Positions 7,654 to 14,145 of a DNA stretch of 22,843 nucleotides are shown one piece after another. The stretch comes from JAKLDO01 sp035354435. GTDB lineage: Bacteria; UBP6; UBA1177. The position numbers were made by a program, and so were the translations under genes. Every line of letters begins with the position of its first letter. Within the stretch, counting starts at the first letter, position 1. Location of the stretch: positions 1-22,843 of the forward strand of contig DAOQAY010000039.1 in the NCBI GenBank assembly GCA_035354435.1, in the 5' to 3' direction. Below the pieces are notes generated by a model. The model did no database searches. It was not told where the DNA came from and worked only from the letters and a program-made list of their open reading frames with translations.

Positions 7654-7682
7654 TTGACTTGGTTTTTTTTAAAAATTATAAT
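7654..7682 (+). promoter_or_regulatory. Near-consensus promoter of the LysM/M23 gene
   Basis: TTGACT (7654-7659), a 17-base spacer rich in T and A, and TATAAT (7677-7682) make a near-perfect sigma70 promoter. The predicted start point, 7688-7691, is only about 6-9 bases before the ATG at 7697, leaving no room for a normal SD. The -35 box is five bases from the -35 box of the divergent transporter promoter. Confidence 0.78.
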
Positions 7683-7696
7683 CCTCCGATATTTGA

Positions 7697-8410
7697 ATGG
7701 AGCAGGTTATAAAAAATATTCTCATATTCACATCAGTTATATTTCTTTTTATTTCATGTGCCGCCCCTTTCGGTATCTATCACAAGATCAAAAAAGGCGA
7801 GACACTTTATTCCATCTCAAGACTTTACAAAACCGAAGTTGACAAACTCAAGGAAATAAATAACATCGCCGACGAAACGAAGCTTAGTGAAGGGGATTAC
7901 CTCTTCATCCCCGATGTCAAGGCTCCGGCTGAAGATAACACGGGCACAACAGTTCTTTCAAAAGAGAAAAATGAAAGATCAGACAGTATAAAAAAGATCG
8001 AACCGACCGAAAAAAGCTCCGCAAAAGCTTTCTCTTCGAAATTCATCTGGCCTGCAAAGGGTGTTGTGACATCAACATTCGGCGTTCGATGGGGAAATAA
8101 GCATGAAGGGATCGACATCGGATGCCCGGAAGGAACGAGCGTATATGCCGCAGCATCGGGGAAAGTGATATTTTCAGGTGACAGAGGCGGATACGGACTG
8201 GTTATCATCATTCAGCATGGCAGTGACTTGTTTACAATTTATGCTCACAACTCCAAGATTCTGACATCTCAAGGTGCTGAAGTGAAACAAGGCGAACAGA
8301 TCGCAATCTCAGGAAGGACAGGTCGTGCGACAGGTCCGCATCTCCATTTTGAAGTCAGAAACGGCGTAAAACCCGTTGATCCGTTAGAATATTTACCCGA
8401 GGTCCCGTAG
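7697..8410 (+). CDS. LysM-M23 family lipoprotein endopeptidase
   Basis: This 237-residue envelope protein probably cuts peptidoglycan cross-links. A lipoprotein-type signal ends at LFISC with Cys21. A LysM peptidoglycan-binding domain follows (about 28-72: IKKGETLYSISRLY to GDYLFIPD), then a polar linker and an M23 peptidase domain (about 115-233). The zinc and catalytic residues are all present: H136 and D140 (HEGID), H184 (YAHN) and H215/H217 (GPHLHFE). It is thus likely an active enzyme rather than a degenerate NlpD/EnvC-type activator. The ATG at 7697 is the only usable start before the signal sequence, though there is almost no leader. The last three codons (GTC CCG TAG) lie inside the following tRNA gene. 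Confidence 0.93.
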   Translation: MEQVIKNILIFTSVIFLFISCAAPFGIYHKIKKGETLYSISRLYKTEVDKLKEINNIADETKLSEGDYLFIPDVKAPAEDNTGTTVLSKEKNERSDSIKKIEPTEKSSAKAFSSKFIWPAKGVVTSTFGVRWGNKHEGIDIGCPEGTSVYAAASGKVIFSGDRGGYGLVIIIQHGSDLFTIYAHNSKILTSQGAEVKQGEQIAISGRTGRATGPHLHFEVRNGVKPVDPLEYLPEVP

Positions 8411-8477
8411 CTCAGACGGATAGAGCGATCGCCTCCTAAGTGATAGGCAACAGGTTCGACTCCTGTCGGGACCACCA
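8401..8477 (+). tRNA. tRNA-Arg (anticodon CCU)
   Basis: A complete cloverleaf is visible. The acceptor stem GGTCCCG (8401-8407) pairs perfectly with CGGGACC (8467-8473), followed by discriminator A and an encoded CCA (8475-8477). The D arm contains GCTCAGACGGATAGAGC. The anticodon stem ATCGC/GTGAT encloses the loop CTCCTAA, giving anticodon CCT, which reads AGG arginine codons. The T arm is ACAGG-TTCGACT-CCTGT. Its first ten bases overlap the 3' end of the M23 gene. A TAGAAT at 8385-8390 could be a -10 box of a separate tRNA promoter, but no convincing -35 box accompanies it. Confidence 0.96.
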
Positions 8478-8511
8478 CTTTTTTTCAGGAAATTCAATAA
8501 AATACAACACA

Positions 8512-8536
8512 TTCCGCAGGTACGGAACCCCTTTTT
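8512..8536 (+). terminator. Possible weak terminator after tRNA-Arg
   Basis: The inverted repeat TTCCG (8512-8516) / CGGAA (8523-8527) with a six-base loop is followed by CCCC and a run of five T. The stem is only five pairs. A separate run of seven T stands directly after the tRNA CCA (8479-8485) and may serve as the actual 3' signal. Confidence 0.35.
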
Positions 8537-8582
8537 AGATTTTTTGTTGAAGCGCAGTTATACAAACAATAGTAAACAACTA

Positions 8583-9941
8583 TCAATTTTTATAGAAAAG
8601 AATCGACTGGTCGTGACTGCCGTCCGATTTACTGAAAACAAGCTTCGACTGAATGGCTGAATCATCGGAAGACATTGCAAGGACTTTCATGAATTTGTTT
8701 TCATAATATTCTTTGGCAACTGATTGTTTTTCCCGGACTTGATGATCAATTCTGTCATAATTATCAAAAAGCATTTCAACAATCTTTGAATCGAGAAGTT
8801 TAAGATCAGCCTGTTCTTTTATTGTTTTATACACATTTTCTCTGTCCATTCCTTTTCTGTATGGTCTGTCTTCAGAAATGGCAGTGAAAATATCCGCCAC
8901 TGTCATAATTCTGCACTGAATGTCGAGCTCATCCGCCTTGCATCGAAACGGATATCCTTTACCATCAAGCTTTTCGTGATGATATGCCGCCCATTTTGCA
9001 ATATGCTGAAGTCCTGCGATTGTATTAATTATGTGATATGAATAGTAAGTATGACTCTTGATCATTGCAAATTCTTCTGAAGTAAGTTTGCCGGGTTTTT
9101 CGAGAATACTGTTTGGAACAACCAGCTTCCCGACATCATGAAGATTTCCTGCTATCTTCATATATTTAACATCCAGACCGGTCAAACCAAATAGCTGCGA
9201 CAATATTTCAGCACATGCTGAAACTCCGGTTGTGTGAGTTGCCGTGAATGGTGATTTGAAGTCAATAATATCTCTGAACACTTCGGAAATCAGTTCAATA
9301 CCGTCCATATCTATTTCAATGTTTCTATACGGTCCCATGTGAAGCAGAACAGGAAATAATTTGTTTGAAGCAAGATCAAGCCAGAATTCTTCTCTTTTTG
9401 ATGTTTCGATAAAAGAATTAACTACTTTTTCATGGAACTTTTCATTAGCGAATCTTTTAACAGCACTTATAATGTTCTCATGCTGGTAAAGAATGTAGCT
9501 TTTTCTATTTATAAGCCTCTCTACGAAATCAGACAAAAGAACAACTTGTGAAGCCAGCACATCCGGAGAATCGATTTCCTCATCCCATTCATTCCATTCC
9601 TTGTGATGATTTCTGACTATTTTTGAAATTTTCTTGAGCCACGGAGTTTTATTTAAAATAAGCTCGCCTCTTACACAGTGCAGTTTATAGTCAGCAGGAC
9701 GGATATTCAAATCATCAGGGCGTGTTTTTTCTTCAATGGATATTGCGCCGATATCATGAAGCAGTGCCGCTGTAAAAATATTTTCCATTAACTCGGAAGA
9801 TGTTGTCAGGTTTTTTGCTATTTCGTATGCAATAAAAGCAGTCCTCTGCTGATGCTTCGCTATCTCAGGATTAGAAAGATCTGTAATTTCAGATAATGAT
9901 AGCAATAAATTCCCAAGATTTACCGTTGTCTGTCTTTGCAT
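8583..9941 (-). CDS. Tandem HD / HD-GYP protein (cyclic-di-GMP phosphodiesterase candidate)
   Basis: This cytoplasmic 452-residue protein contains two HD-type modules. The first (about 30-190) keeps H62-D63 in LLHDIG and a HH pair near 112, but lacks a GYP motif. The second (about 220-380) is a full HD-GYP domain: H236, H268-D269 (LHDVGK), H297, H321-H322, D326-GKGYP-331 and D350. HD-GYP domains hydrolyse cyclic-di-GMP to pGpG/GMP. No receiver, PAS or membrane segment is seen, so the degenerate N-terminal copy may be the sensor. The ATG at 9941 is preferred over a GTG five codons upstream, because TGAGGA lies eight bases before it. It is a single gene, convergent with the tRNA. Confidence 0.9.
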   Translation of the reverse strand: MQRQTTVNLGNLLLSLSEITDLSNPEIAKHQQRTAFIAYEIAKNLTTSSELMENIFTAALLHDIGAISIEEKTRPDDLNIRPADYKLHCVRGELILNKTPWLKKISKIVRNHHKEWNEWDEEIDSPDVLASQVVLLSDFVERLINRKSYILYQHENIISAVKRFANEKFHEKVVNSFIETSKREEFWLDLASNKLFPVLLHMGPYRNIEIDMDGIELISEVFRDIIDFKSPFTATHTTGVSACAEILSQLFGLTGLDVKYMKIAGNLHDVGKLVVPNSILEKPGKLTSEEFAMIKSHTYYSYHIINTIAGLQHIAKWAAYHHEKLDGKGYPFRCKADELDIQCRIMTVADIFTAISEDRPYRKGMDRENVYKTIKEQADLKLLDSKIVEMLFDNYDRIDHQVREKQSVAKEYYENKFMKVLAMSSDDSAIQSKLVFSKSDGSHDQSILFYKN

Positions 9942-9964
9942 TAAAGAGTTCCTCACAAAAATGA

Positions 9965-9994
9965 ATAATAACTGCTAGCAGGAAGCATAAACAA
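9965..9994 (-). promoter_or_regulatory. Possible promoter of the HD-GYP gene
   Basis: On the minus strand TTGTTT (9989-9994), an 18-base spacer and TATTAT (9965-9970) precede the ATG at 9941. The predicted start is near 9958, leaving a leader of about 16 bases with TGAGGA. The spacer holds the perfect 10-bp palindrome CTGCTAGCAG (9972-9981), a possible operator. Confidence 0.4.
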
Positions 9995-10075
9995 CAATTA
10001 AGGAAACACTGTTAATACTGAATTCTAAACTAAGAATCAATCCTCACTTATTCGTTCTTTAGTTTTCAACTCAAA

Positions 10076-10091
10076 AAAGATTATAATCTTT
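10076..10091. repeat. 16-bp perfect palindrome
   Basis: AAAGATTATAATCTTT is fully self-complementary, with no spacer. It lies between the divergent HD-GYP and HU genes, about 135 bases from the first and 390 from the second. It contains TTATAA and could be a regulator site. Chance is possible in DNA this AT-rich. Confidence 0.4.
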
Positions 10092-10403
10092 AAAAACAAT
10101 TCATCTTACTATAAATGCTTCCGTTTTACAACATTTTCCTAAATACTATACACTTGGTTAAACAAATCAGAATTAAATTTCACTTACAAAACATTTTGTA
10201 GCATTATCTAAACAAACTTCCGAAAACTGTACCTGAAACAGTTGAATTAGAAAAACAAAACATAAAAAATCTATCTTAAAAAAAGACTCAATTTTCTTAA
10301 AATATGCTATTGTGCAGAACAGTCGCTTTGTTAGTCTCATCAAGCCATTTGCCATTTAGACATTCCTCATCTTTAGGAAAATCCTATATGCCGTAAAAAA
10401 AAA

Positions 10404-10432
10404 TTTACTTTTGCCCTGATTTTGTCTATTAT
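10404..10432 (+). promoter_or_regulatory. Promoter of the HU gene
   Basis: TTTACT (10404-10409), a 17-base spacer and TATTAT (10427-10432) give a fair sigma70 promoter. The leader would be about 40 bases, ending in CGGAG seven bases before the ATG. Confidence 0.55.
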
Positions 10433-10480
10433 ACATCGAACCTCAAGCCCTTTTATTAATTTTTTAGAACGGAGAATTTC

Positions 10481-10783
10481 ATGGCTAAGAAGACAAAACT
10501 CGTTGCATCAACAAAAACAGATTTCATCAAAGTTCTCAAGGAGAACGCAGGCGTAGCTCTTACCAACGATCAGGCAAAGCAGGTTTATGATGTTTTCACA
10601 ACAATCCTCAGAGACACTGTAGTTGCTGAGAAGAAACTCAACCTGAACGGCGTTGGAACTTTCAAAGTTAGCAACAGAAAAGCTCGTAACGGCATCAATC
10701 CTAAGACACGCGCAGTGATCAAAATTAAAGCTTCGAAGTCAGTTGGTTTCAAACCGAATCCTACTTTCAAGAAAGAACTTTAA
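10481..10783 (+). CDS. HU-family DNA-binding protein
   Basis: This small basic protein of 100 residues has the bacterial histone-like HU/IHF fold, binding and bending DNA as a dimer in the nucleoid. An N-terminal helical dimerisation part (about 10-50) is followed by NLNGVGTFKV. The flexible DNA-binding arm comes next, RKARNGINPKTRAVIKIKAS at about 66-85, ending in SVGFKPNPTFKKEL. This matches the family signature region, where Pro in the arm tip intercalates into DNA. The N-terminal extension of about eight residues before the first helix is slightly longer than in E. coli HU. It has its own promoter and a strong terminator, so it is a single-gene unit and probably highly expressed. HU versus IHF cannot be separated by eye. 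Confidence 0.93.
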   Translation: MAKKTKLVASTKTDFIKVLKENAGVALTNDQAKQVYDVFTTILRDTVVAEKKLNLNGVGTFKVSNRKARNGINPKTRAVIKIKASKSVGFKPNPTFKKEL

Positions 10784-10806
10784 TTTAAATCTTTCATGAA
10801 TTTATG

Positions 10807-10833
10807 ACCCTTCCTCCGGGAAGGGTTTTTTTT
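10807..10833 (+). terminator. Intrinsic terminator of the HU gene
   Basis: ACCCTTCC (10807-10814) pairs with GGAAGGGT (10819-10826) around the tetraloop TCCG, followed by an uninterrupted T run to 10833. It stands 24 bases after the HU stop codon. Confidence 0.93.
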
Positions 10834-10853
10834 ATCTTTTTTTTGCCATTGCA

Positions 10854-10881
10854 TTGCTTTTTTTATGAGAACGGATAGCAT
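10854..10881 (+). promoter_or_regulatory. Possible promoter of the small exported-peptide gene
   Basis: TTGCTT (10854-10859), a 16-base spacer and TAGCAT (10876-10881) precede the 61-codon gene at 10912. The match is imperfect, but the position, directly after the HU terminator and about 24 bases of leader before the ATG, is sensible. Confidence 0.4.
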
Positions 10882-10911
10882 CCATCATTGTAGATTCTAT
10901 GGAAGGAATAA

Positions 10912-11097
10912 ATGCCAGACTACCGCTTTTATATTTTTGCAGTGATTTTATCCTCCGCACTCAATATGAATTGCGAAGATATCAATGATATCACAACTGA
11001 TAACACAGCGATGGAAGCCGCAACAAACGATGATGCACCCGATGCGACTACATCAGCCTCCCGGACCAGCAGCGGTTGTTCAATCATAATTATGTAG
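10912..11097 (+). CDS. Small exported peptide, 61 residues, unrecognised
   Basis: I do not recognise this protein. A strong SD, GGAAGGA, stands four bases before the ATG, and a plausible promoter lies upstream, so it is probably translated. The N-terminus (R5, then hydrophobic FYIFAVILSSAL at 6-17) looks like a signal peptide. Cys21 in LNMNC could be an atypical lipobox. The middle (about 22-50) is acidic and rich in Thr, Ala, Asp and Asn, hence probably disordered. The end is SSGCSIIIM, with a second Cys at 56. Tripartite tails with a Gly-Cys signature are used as C-terminal sorting signals in some bacteria, but this one stops right after the signature. It lies between the HU terminator and a convergent lipoprotein gene. 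A spurious frame remains possible. Confidence 0.5.
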   Translation: MPDYRFYIFAVILSSALNMNCEDINDITTDNTAMEAATNDDAPDATTSASRTSSGCSIIIM

Positions 11098-11117
11098 GGA
11101 AACAAGGTCTATCGAAC

Positions 11118-11678
11118 TTATTCAGCCGTTTTAACTTCTTCAGTTTTCGGTTCTGCCGGAGCTAAGAATGAAGAAGCGCCTTTCTTTTCATCTTTTTTGC
11201 AATCCTTATGATGTCCGGAACGGACGGCATCCGCGCGTTCTATTGTTACCGGTCCGTACATTTCAAGTTTAAGAAGTACACCTTTAACCCATGCTTTTTT
11301 GCCTGAGTCCGTGTCTTCCTCTTTTGCCATTGTAACATACATGCCGTCGGCATTTGCTTTCTGGATCGCATTGAATGCGGCAAGTTTCATCATCGGACTG
11401 AGCGATTTGTCAGGAATCGATCCGCTTAAAAAGAATGACGGTGTGTTGTCAACAACTTTCTTTGATGAAAGACTGTCACCCATCTTTTCATCCTGAGCTG
11501 TACCTTCAGCCATTCCGATAACTGTGAAACCCATTTCAAGAGGTCTTGTCCATATCGAATGTGACTCGGCCTTGAGAGAACCCATTGTTGAAGCAGATGA
11601 TGTTGACATAGTCGCCGAGCAGCTTGACATTACAATAACTACTGCAAAAGCAAGAACAGTAAAAACAACTTTCTTCAT
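11118..11678 (-). CDS. Lipoprotein of unknown function
   Basis: This 186-residue protein has a clear lipoprotein signal, MKKVVFTVLAFAVVIVMSSC, with lipidated Cys20. The mature part starts with a Ser/Thr-rich stretch, then a compact domain (about 38-145). It includes WTRPLEMGFTVIGMAEGTA and AAFNAIQKANADGMYVTM, then a Lys/Glu-rich tail with HHKDCKK and an acidic, Pro-containing end. The AxNAxxKAxADG pattern resembles that of small envelope lipoproteins of undefined role, and no enzyme motif is visible. AGGAGGG lies before the ATG and the gene has a strong promoter of its own. It follows the Cys-rich exported gene on the same strand but is separated from it by a terminator-like hairpin. Its 3' end lies 20 bases from the convergent small-peptide gene. 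Confidence 0.82.
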   Translation of the reverse strand: MKKVVFTVLAFAVVIVMSSCSATMSTSSASTMGSLKAESHSIWTRPLEMGFTVIGMAEGTAQDEKMGDSLSSKKVVDNTPSFFLSGSIPDKSLSPMMKLAAFNAIQKANADGMYVTMAKEEDTDSGKKAWVKGVLLKLEMYGPVTIERADAVRSGHHKDCKKDEKKGASSFLAPAEPKTEEVKTAE

Positions 11679-11714
11679 AAAACCCTCCTTTTAATTTAAA
11701 ACATTACGAAGAAG

Positions 11715-11743
11715 ATTATTGGATAAAACCGGCATGTTGTCAA
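11715..11743 (-). promoter_or_regulatory. Strong promoter of the lipoprotein gene
   Basis: On the minus strand a perfect TTGACA (11738-11743) is followed by 17 bases and AATAAT (11715-11720). The leader to the ATG at 11678 is about 30 bases and contains AGGAGGG. The same -10 sequence and spacing occur at the promoter of the neighbouring Cys-rich gene. Confidence 0.75.
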
Positions 11744-11750
11744 GATCGTC

Positions 11751-11786
11751 AGAAGAAGACGGTCTGCCGGCTGAAGACAGACCGTC
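11751..11786 (-). terminator. Hairpin terminator of the Cys-rich exported gene
   Basis: GACGGTCTG (11758-11766) and CAGACCGTC (11778-11786) form a perfect 9-bp stem with an 11-base loop. On the minus strand it is followed by TTCTTCT, a U-rich but interrupted tail. It lies 22 bases after the Cys-rich gene and before the lipoprotein promoter, which fits termination between two independent units. Confidence 0.55.
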
Positions 11787-11801
11787 AGGAGAAGTTAACG
11801 G

Positions 11802-11829
11802 AAAGGGGTTATTGCTTATCCCCTTTTTT
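11802..11829. terminator. Second hairpin overlapping the stop codon of the Cys-rich gene
   Basis: AAAGGGG (11802-11808) and CCCCTTT (11820-11826) can pair around an 11-base loop that contains the TAA stop of the minus-strand gene. The longer T run (11824-11829) is on the plus side, so it would terminate rightward transcripts better. It could be bidirectional. Confidence 0.35.
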
Positions 11830-12054
11830 GTCAGCCTTTTCTTTGGAACATACTTTGCAGAACTTGTAACCTGCTTTCAATGCTTCATCTTCCGACTGGA
11901 AGATCTTGGTGCAACCTTTGCAGTCATAATACCTGCAAGTTGACTTGTGACAGGTCTTAGTGTCAGGGTTGCAATGAATCTCGGCAGCAAAAATTGCAGA
12001 GAAGGAAAACAGCATTACCGCAAGAACGAAAATCTTTGACGCGCTCTTCAACAT
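11809..12054 (-). CDS. Small exported Cys-rich protein with Ada-type metal-binding motif
   Basis: This 81-residue protein has a Sec signal peptide (about 1-23, ending IFAA). The mature part carries seven Cys: 28, 35, 40, 45, 48, 66 and 69. The pattern CHKSTCRYYDCKGC, then FQSEDEALKAGYKFCKVC, matches the small zinc-binding domain at the N-terminus of Ada DNA-repair proteins. There, a xHxxxC element is followed by F-S-EEA-AGY-PC-xC. Such domains also occur in exported proteins without the Ada methyltransferase, so a metal-binding or structural role outside the cytoplasm is inferred. A c-type heme site is unlikely because no CxxCH is present. A perfect AGGAGGT precedes the ATG. The Lys/Asp-rich tail is probably disordered. 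Confidence 0.82.
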   Translation of the reverse strand: MLKSASKIFVLAVMLFSFSAIFAAEIHCNPDTKTCHKSTCRYYDCKGCTKIFQSEDEALKAGYKFCKVCSKEKADKKGDKQ

Positions 12055-12091
12055 AATTACCTCCTGATTTAAAAATGATAACGAGCATTAG

Positions 12092-12120
12092 ATTATTAAA
12101 ACAAATGATTAAATAGTCAA
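12092..12120 (-). promoter_or_regulatory. Promoter of the Cys-rich exported gene
   Basis: On the minus strand TTGACT (12115-12120), a 17-base spacer and AATAAT (12092-12097) precede the gene, with about 30 bases of leader and a perfect AGGAGGT. Confidence 0.68.
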
Positions 12121-12170
12121 TTTTTTTTTAAAACCGTCTTAAAATATGAACAGGCAATGTGTTTAAAAAC

Positions 12171-12198
12171 TTGAGTATCTGGCAAATTATCGTATAAA
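12171..12198 (+). promoter_or_regulatory. Promoter of the GT22/phosphotransferase operon
   Basis: TTGAGT (12171-12176), a 16-base spacer and TATAAA (12193-12198) lie upstream of the GT22 gene. Predicted initiation near 12205 leaves a leader of about 40 bases ending in TTGGAG before the TTG start. Confidence 0.6.
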
Positions 12199-12243
12199 CA
12201 TCGGAGTCAGTTGACTTTTTTCTAGATTTGAATTGGAGTTTTT

Positions 12244-14145
12244 TTGAGAATCAGGTTCAGTTATTCACACATACCAGAAAAATTTAACTCATTCTCCGAC
12301 CGCTCTGTTTTTATTTTTATTTTTCTGATTGCATTGATTTTTAGAACTTATGCAGCATTAACCAGCATCGCTCCGATACATCCCGATGAAATTTTCCAGA
12401 CAGTTGAAATGGCTCATAAAGCTGCCTTTGGAAAAGGATTTGTATTCTGGGAATTCAATGTGGGCGCAAGAAGCTGGTTTCTTCCGGGAGTTTTTGCCGG
12501 AATTTATAAAATTCTGGATTTTCTGGGAGTTAAAGATCCTTTTTATCTTAATGCCGGATTGAAAATTACTCTCGGATTTTTTCACTCTTTTGCCGTTTCA
12601 GTTGTCTATCTCCTTTTTAGAAAATATTTCAGGGATCGTTTCACTGCCTTTTTCTTCACACTTTCTCTTGCTTTCAGTTATATCCTTTCATATATTTCGG
12701 CTCGCACACTGTCTGAATCGGCAGCACTTCCTTTTATGGTATTTGCCGTTTATCAGTCAGTTAAATATGTTGAGAACTATAAATATCGACACCTTGTCTA
12801 TTCTGTTTTTCTGTCAGGAATCGCATTTATGATCAGATTTCAGACAGCGTCGTTTACACTTGGACTTGCCATTGCTTTTCTTTTTGTTTCAAGAAAACAC
12901 ATTAAAACTTCTTTAATATTTGGATTCGGTTACTTAGGAATGATTCTTGTTCAGGGAGTGCTCGACGAACTGACATGGGGAAAATTCATGCAATCTTTCC
13001 TGACATACTTCGATTACAATATTTTGCGAGGAGTTGCCAACAAGCACGGGGTAGAGCCGTGGTATTTCTATATTAAGCAGATTGCGGCTAACTTTAACCC
13101 GGCAATCTATTTATCTGCCGCTCTTTTTGCTGTTACTGTTATATTCTCCTTTAAAAAAAACCAGCTTGAGTTTCTGTTTTCGTTTCCTTTTCTATTTTTT
13201 CTTTTTGTTCATGCTGTTATTTCACATAAAGAACCTAGATTTATTTTTCCTTTTTATTTTTTCATTCTTACCGCCTCATCTGCATCTTTTGCTTTTATCT
13301 ATGAAAAATATTTCAGAAACAGATTTCTAATTGCTGTTTTGTTTTTATTAATAATCATGGCTGCTTACACCTCTTCTCTTGTCAGATTCAGTGAAAACTG
13401 GAACAGCTCTGTTGCGTGGTATGAGTACTGGGGCAATGATAAAGGTTTTGATAAAAGATTTAAAGGCAATATCGAACTTTCAATTCAAATGGGAAGGATT
13501 CAAAATCTTAAATCCGCCGATGTATATGGAATTCCTAAGCTGTGGAGCGGAGGGTATGCATATTTTCACAAGAATGCTCCCATTACCTATACTGTCGAAA
13601 AAAATGAAATGCTTAACAGCTTGAAATCAAATAGAAATTCTGGAAACACAGGAGCTTTTTTTGCATTTAAAAAGGGTTCTTTTGAACCTTTTAAAGACTT
13701 TGGGGATGTACTAAAACCTGTTCAGGGAACGGATGAATTCGACATATATGAAATGATATCCACCGACAAAACAATTCAGGTTAAATATTCAGAACTTCCA
13801 AAAAAAACCAACCCCGGATCATTATGGAATGCTTCAGGTAACATTGTAATGGGAAAATCCGGAGTGACCGTTAATTTCTCTAAAACTGAAAAAGCGTCTA
13901 AACTTAAAATTGCTCTTGATTCATCAGACAGCTACGATATTTATTTTAAAAACGATAGTGAAATTACCGGACATGTTACACTTCAGTCACATAAAAATAA
14001 AAGAGGGATGTTCATTCATGAAATTGATATGACCGGAATTATCAATAAGTTAAATTTTAACACTATTGAAATTAAACCGGCAAAAGGCGATGGATACTAC
14101 AGCCTTGGAAATATTCGGATTATCAATCAGGCGGACACCTTTTAA
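12244..14145 (+). CDS. GT22 (Alg9/PIG-B-type) mannosyltransferase-like membrane protein
   Basis: This 633-residue GT-C-fold protein probably transfers a sugar, typically mannose, from a polyprenyl-phosphate donor on the outer face of the inner membrane. The GT22 signature is clear: HPDEIFQTVEMAH at 46-58 with the catalytic-type acidic pair, FWEF at 68-71, RSWFLPG at 76-82 and SHKEPRFIFP at 327-336. About ten hydrophobic segments span roughly 20-370. The C-terminal 250 residues are soluble, rich in beta-type sequence, and unrecognised. The start is a TTG with GGAG five bases upstream; no better start exists before the first helix. The stop codon touches the ATG of the next gene. The base composition is distinctly AT-rich (hand-counted lines of 23-33% GC). 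Confidence 0.85.
   Translation: MRIRFSYSHIPEKFNSFSDRSVFIFIFLIALIFRTYAALTSIAPIHPDEIFQTVEMAHKAAFGKGFVFWEFNVGARSWFLPGVFAGIYKILDFLGVKDPFYLNAGLKITLGFFHSFAVSVVYLLFRKYFRDRFTAFFFTLSLAFSYILSYISARTLSESAALPFMVFAVYQSVKYVENYKYRHLVYSVFLSGIAFMIRFQTASFTLGLAIAFLFVSRKHIKTSLIFGFGYLGMILVQGVLDELTWGKFMQSFLTYFDYNILRGVANKHGVEPWYFYIKQIAANFNPAIYLSAALFAVTVIFSFKKNQLEFLFSFPFLFFLFVHAVISHKEPRFIFPFYFFILTASSASFAFIYEKYFRNRFLIAVLFLLIIMAAYTSSLVRFSENWNSSVAWYEYWGNDKGFDKRFKGNIELSIQMGRIQNLKSADVYGIPKLWSGGYAYFHKNAPITYTVEKNEMLNSLKSNRNSGNTGAFFAFKKGSFEPFKDFGDVLKPVQGTDEFDIYEMISTDKTIQVKYSELPKKTNPGSLWNASGNIVMGKSGVTVNFSKTEKASKLKIALDSSDSYDIYFKNDSEITGHVTLQSHKNKRGMFIHEIDMTGIINKLNFNTIEIKPAKGDGYYSLGNIRIINQADTF

Larger units (their letters stand above)
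9942..10480. other. AT-rich intergenic region before HU
   Basis: About 540 bases hold no gene I can support. The left end carries the leader and promoter of the HD-GYP gene, and the right end carries the HU promoter. In between is very AT-rich DNA with a perfect 16-bp palindrome at 10076-10091. A 60-codon open frame on the minus strand (10173-10355) has no SD and no recognisable protein character. Confidence 0.6.

Noticed and set aside
10173..10355. 60-codon open frame on the minus strand in the AT-rich gap
   Set aside because: It has no SD, no recognisable domain and an ordinary chance length for AT-rich DNA; its Phe/Leu/Lys-heavy content follows from base composition.
11729..11786. Attenuator with mutually exclusive hairpins (CCGGCA/TGCCGG versus GACGGTCTG/CAGACCGTC)
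   Set aside because: The segment 11729-11734 lies inside the spacer of the strong lipoprotein promoter, so the alternative pair would not both be in one regulatory leader. A simple terminator followed by a promoter explains the region better.
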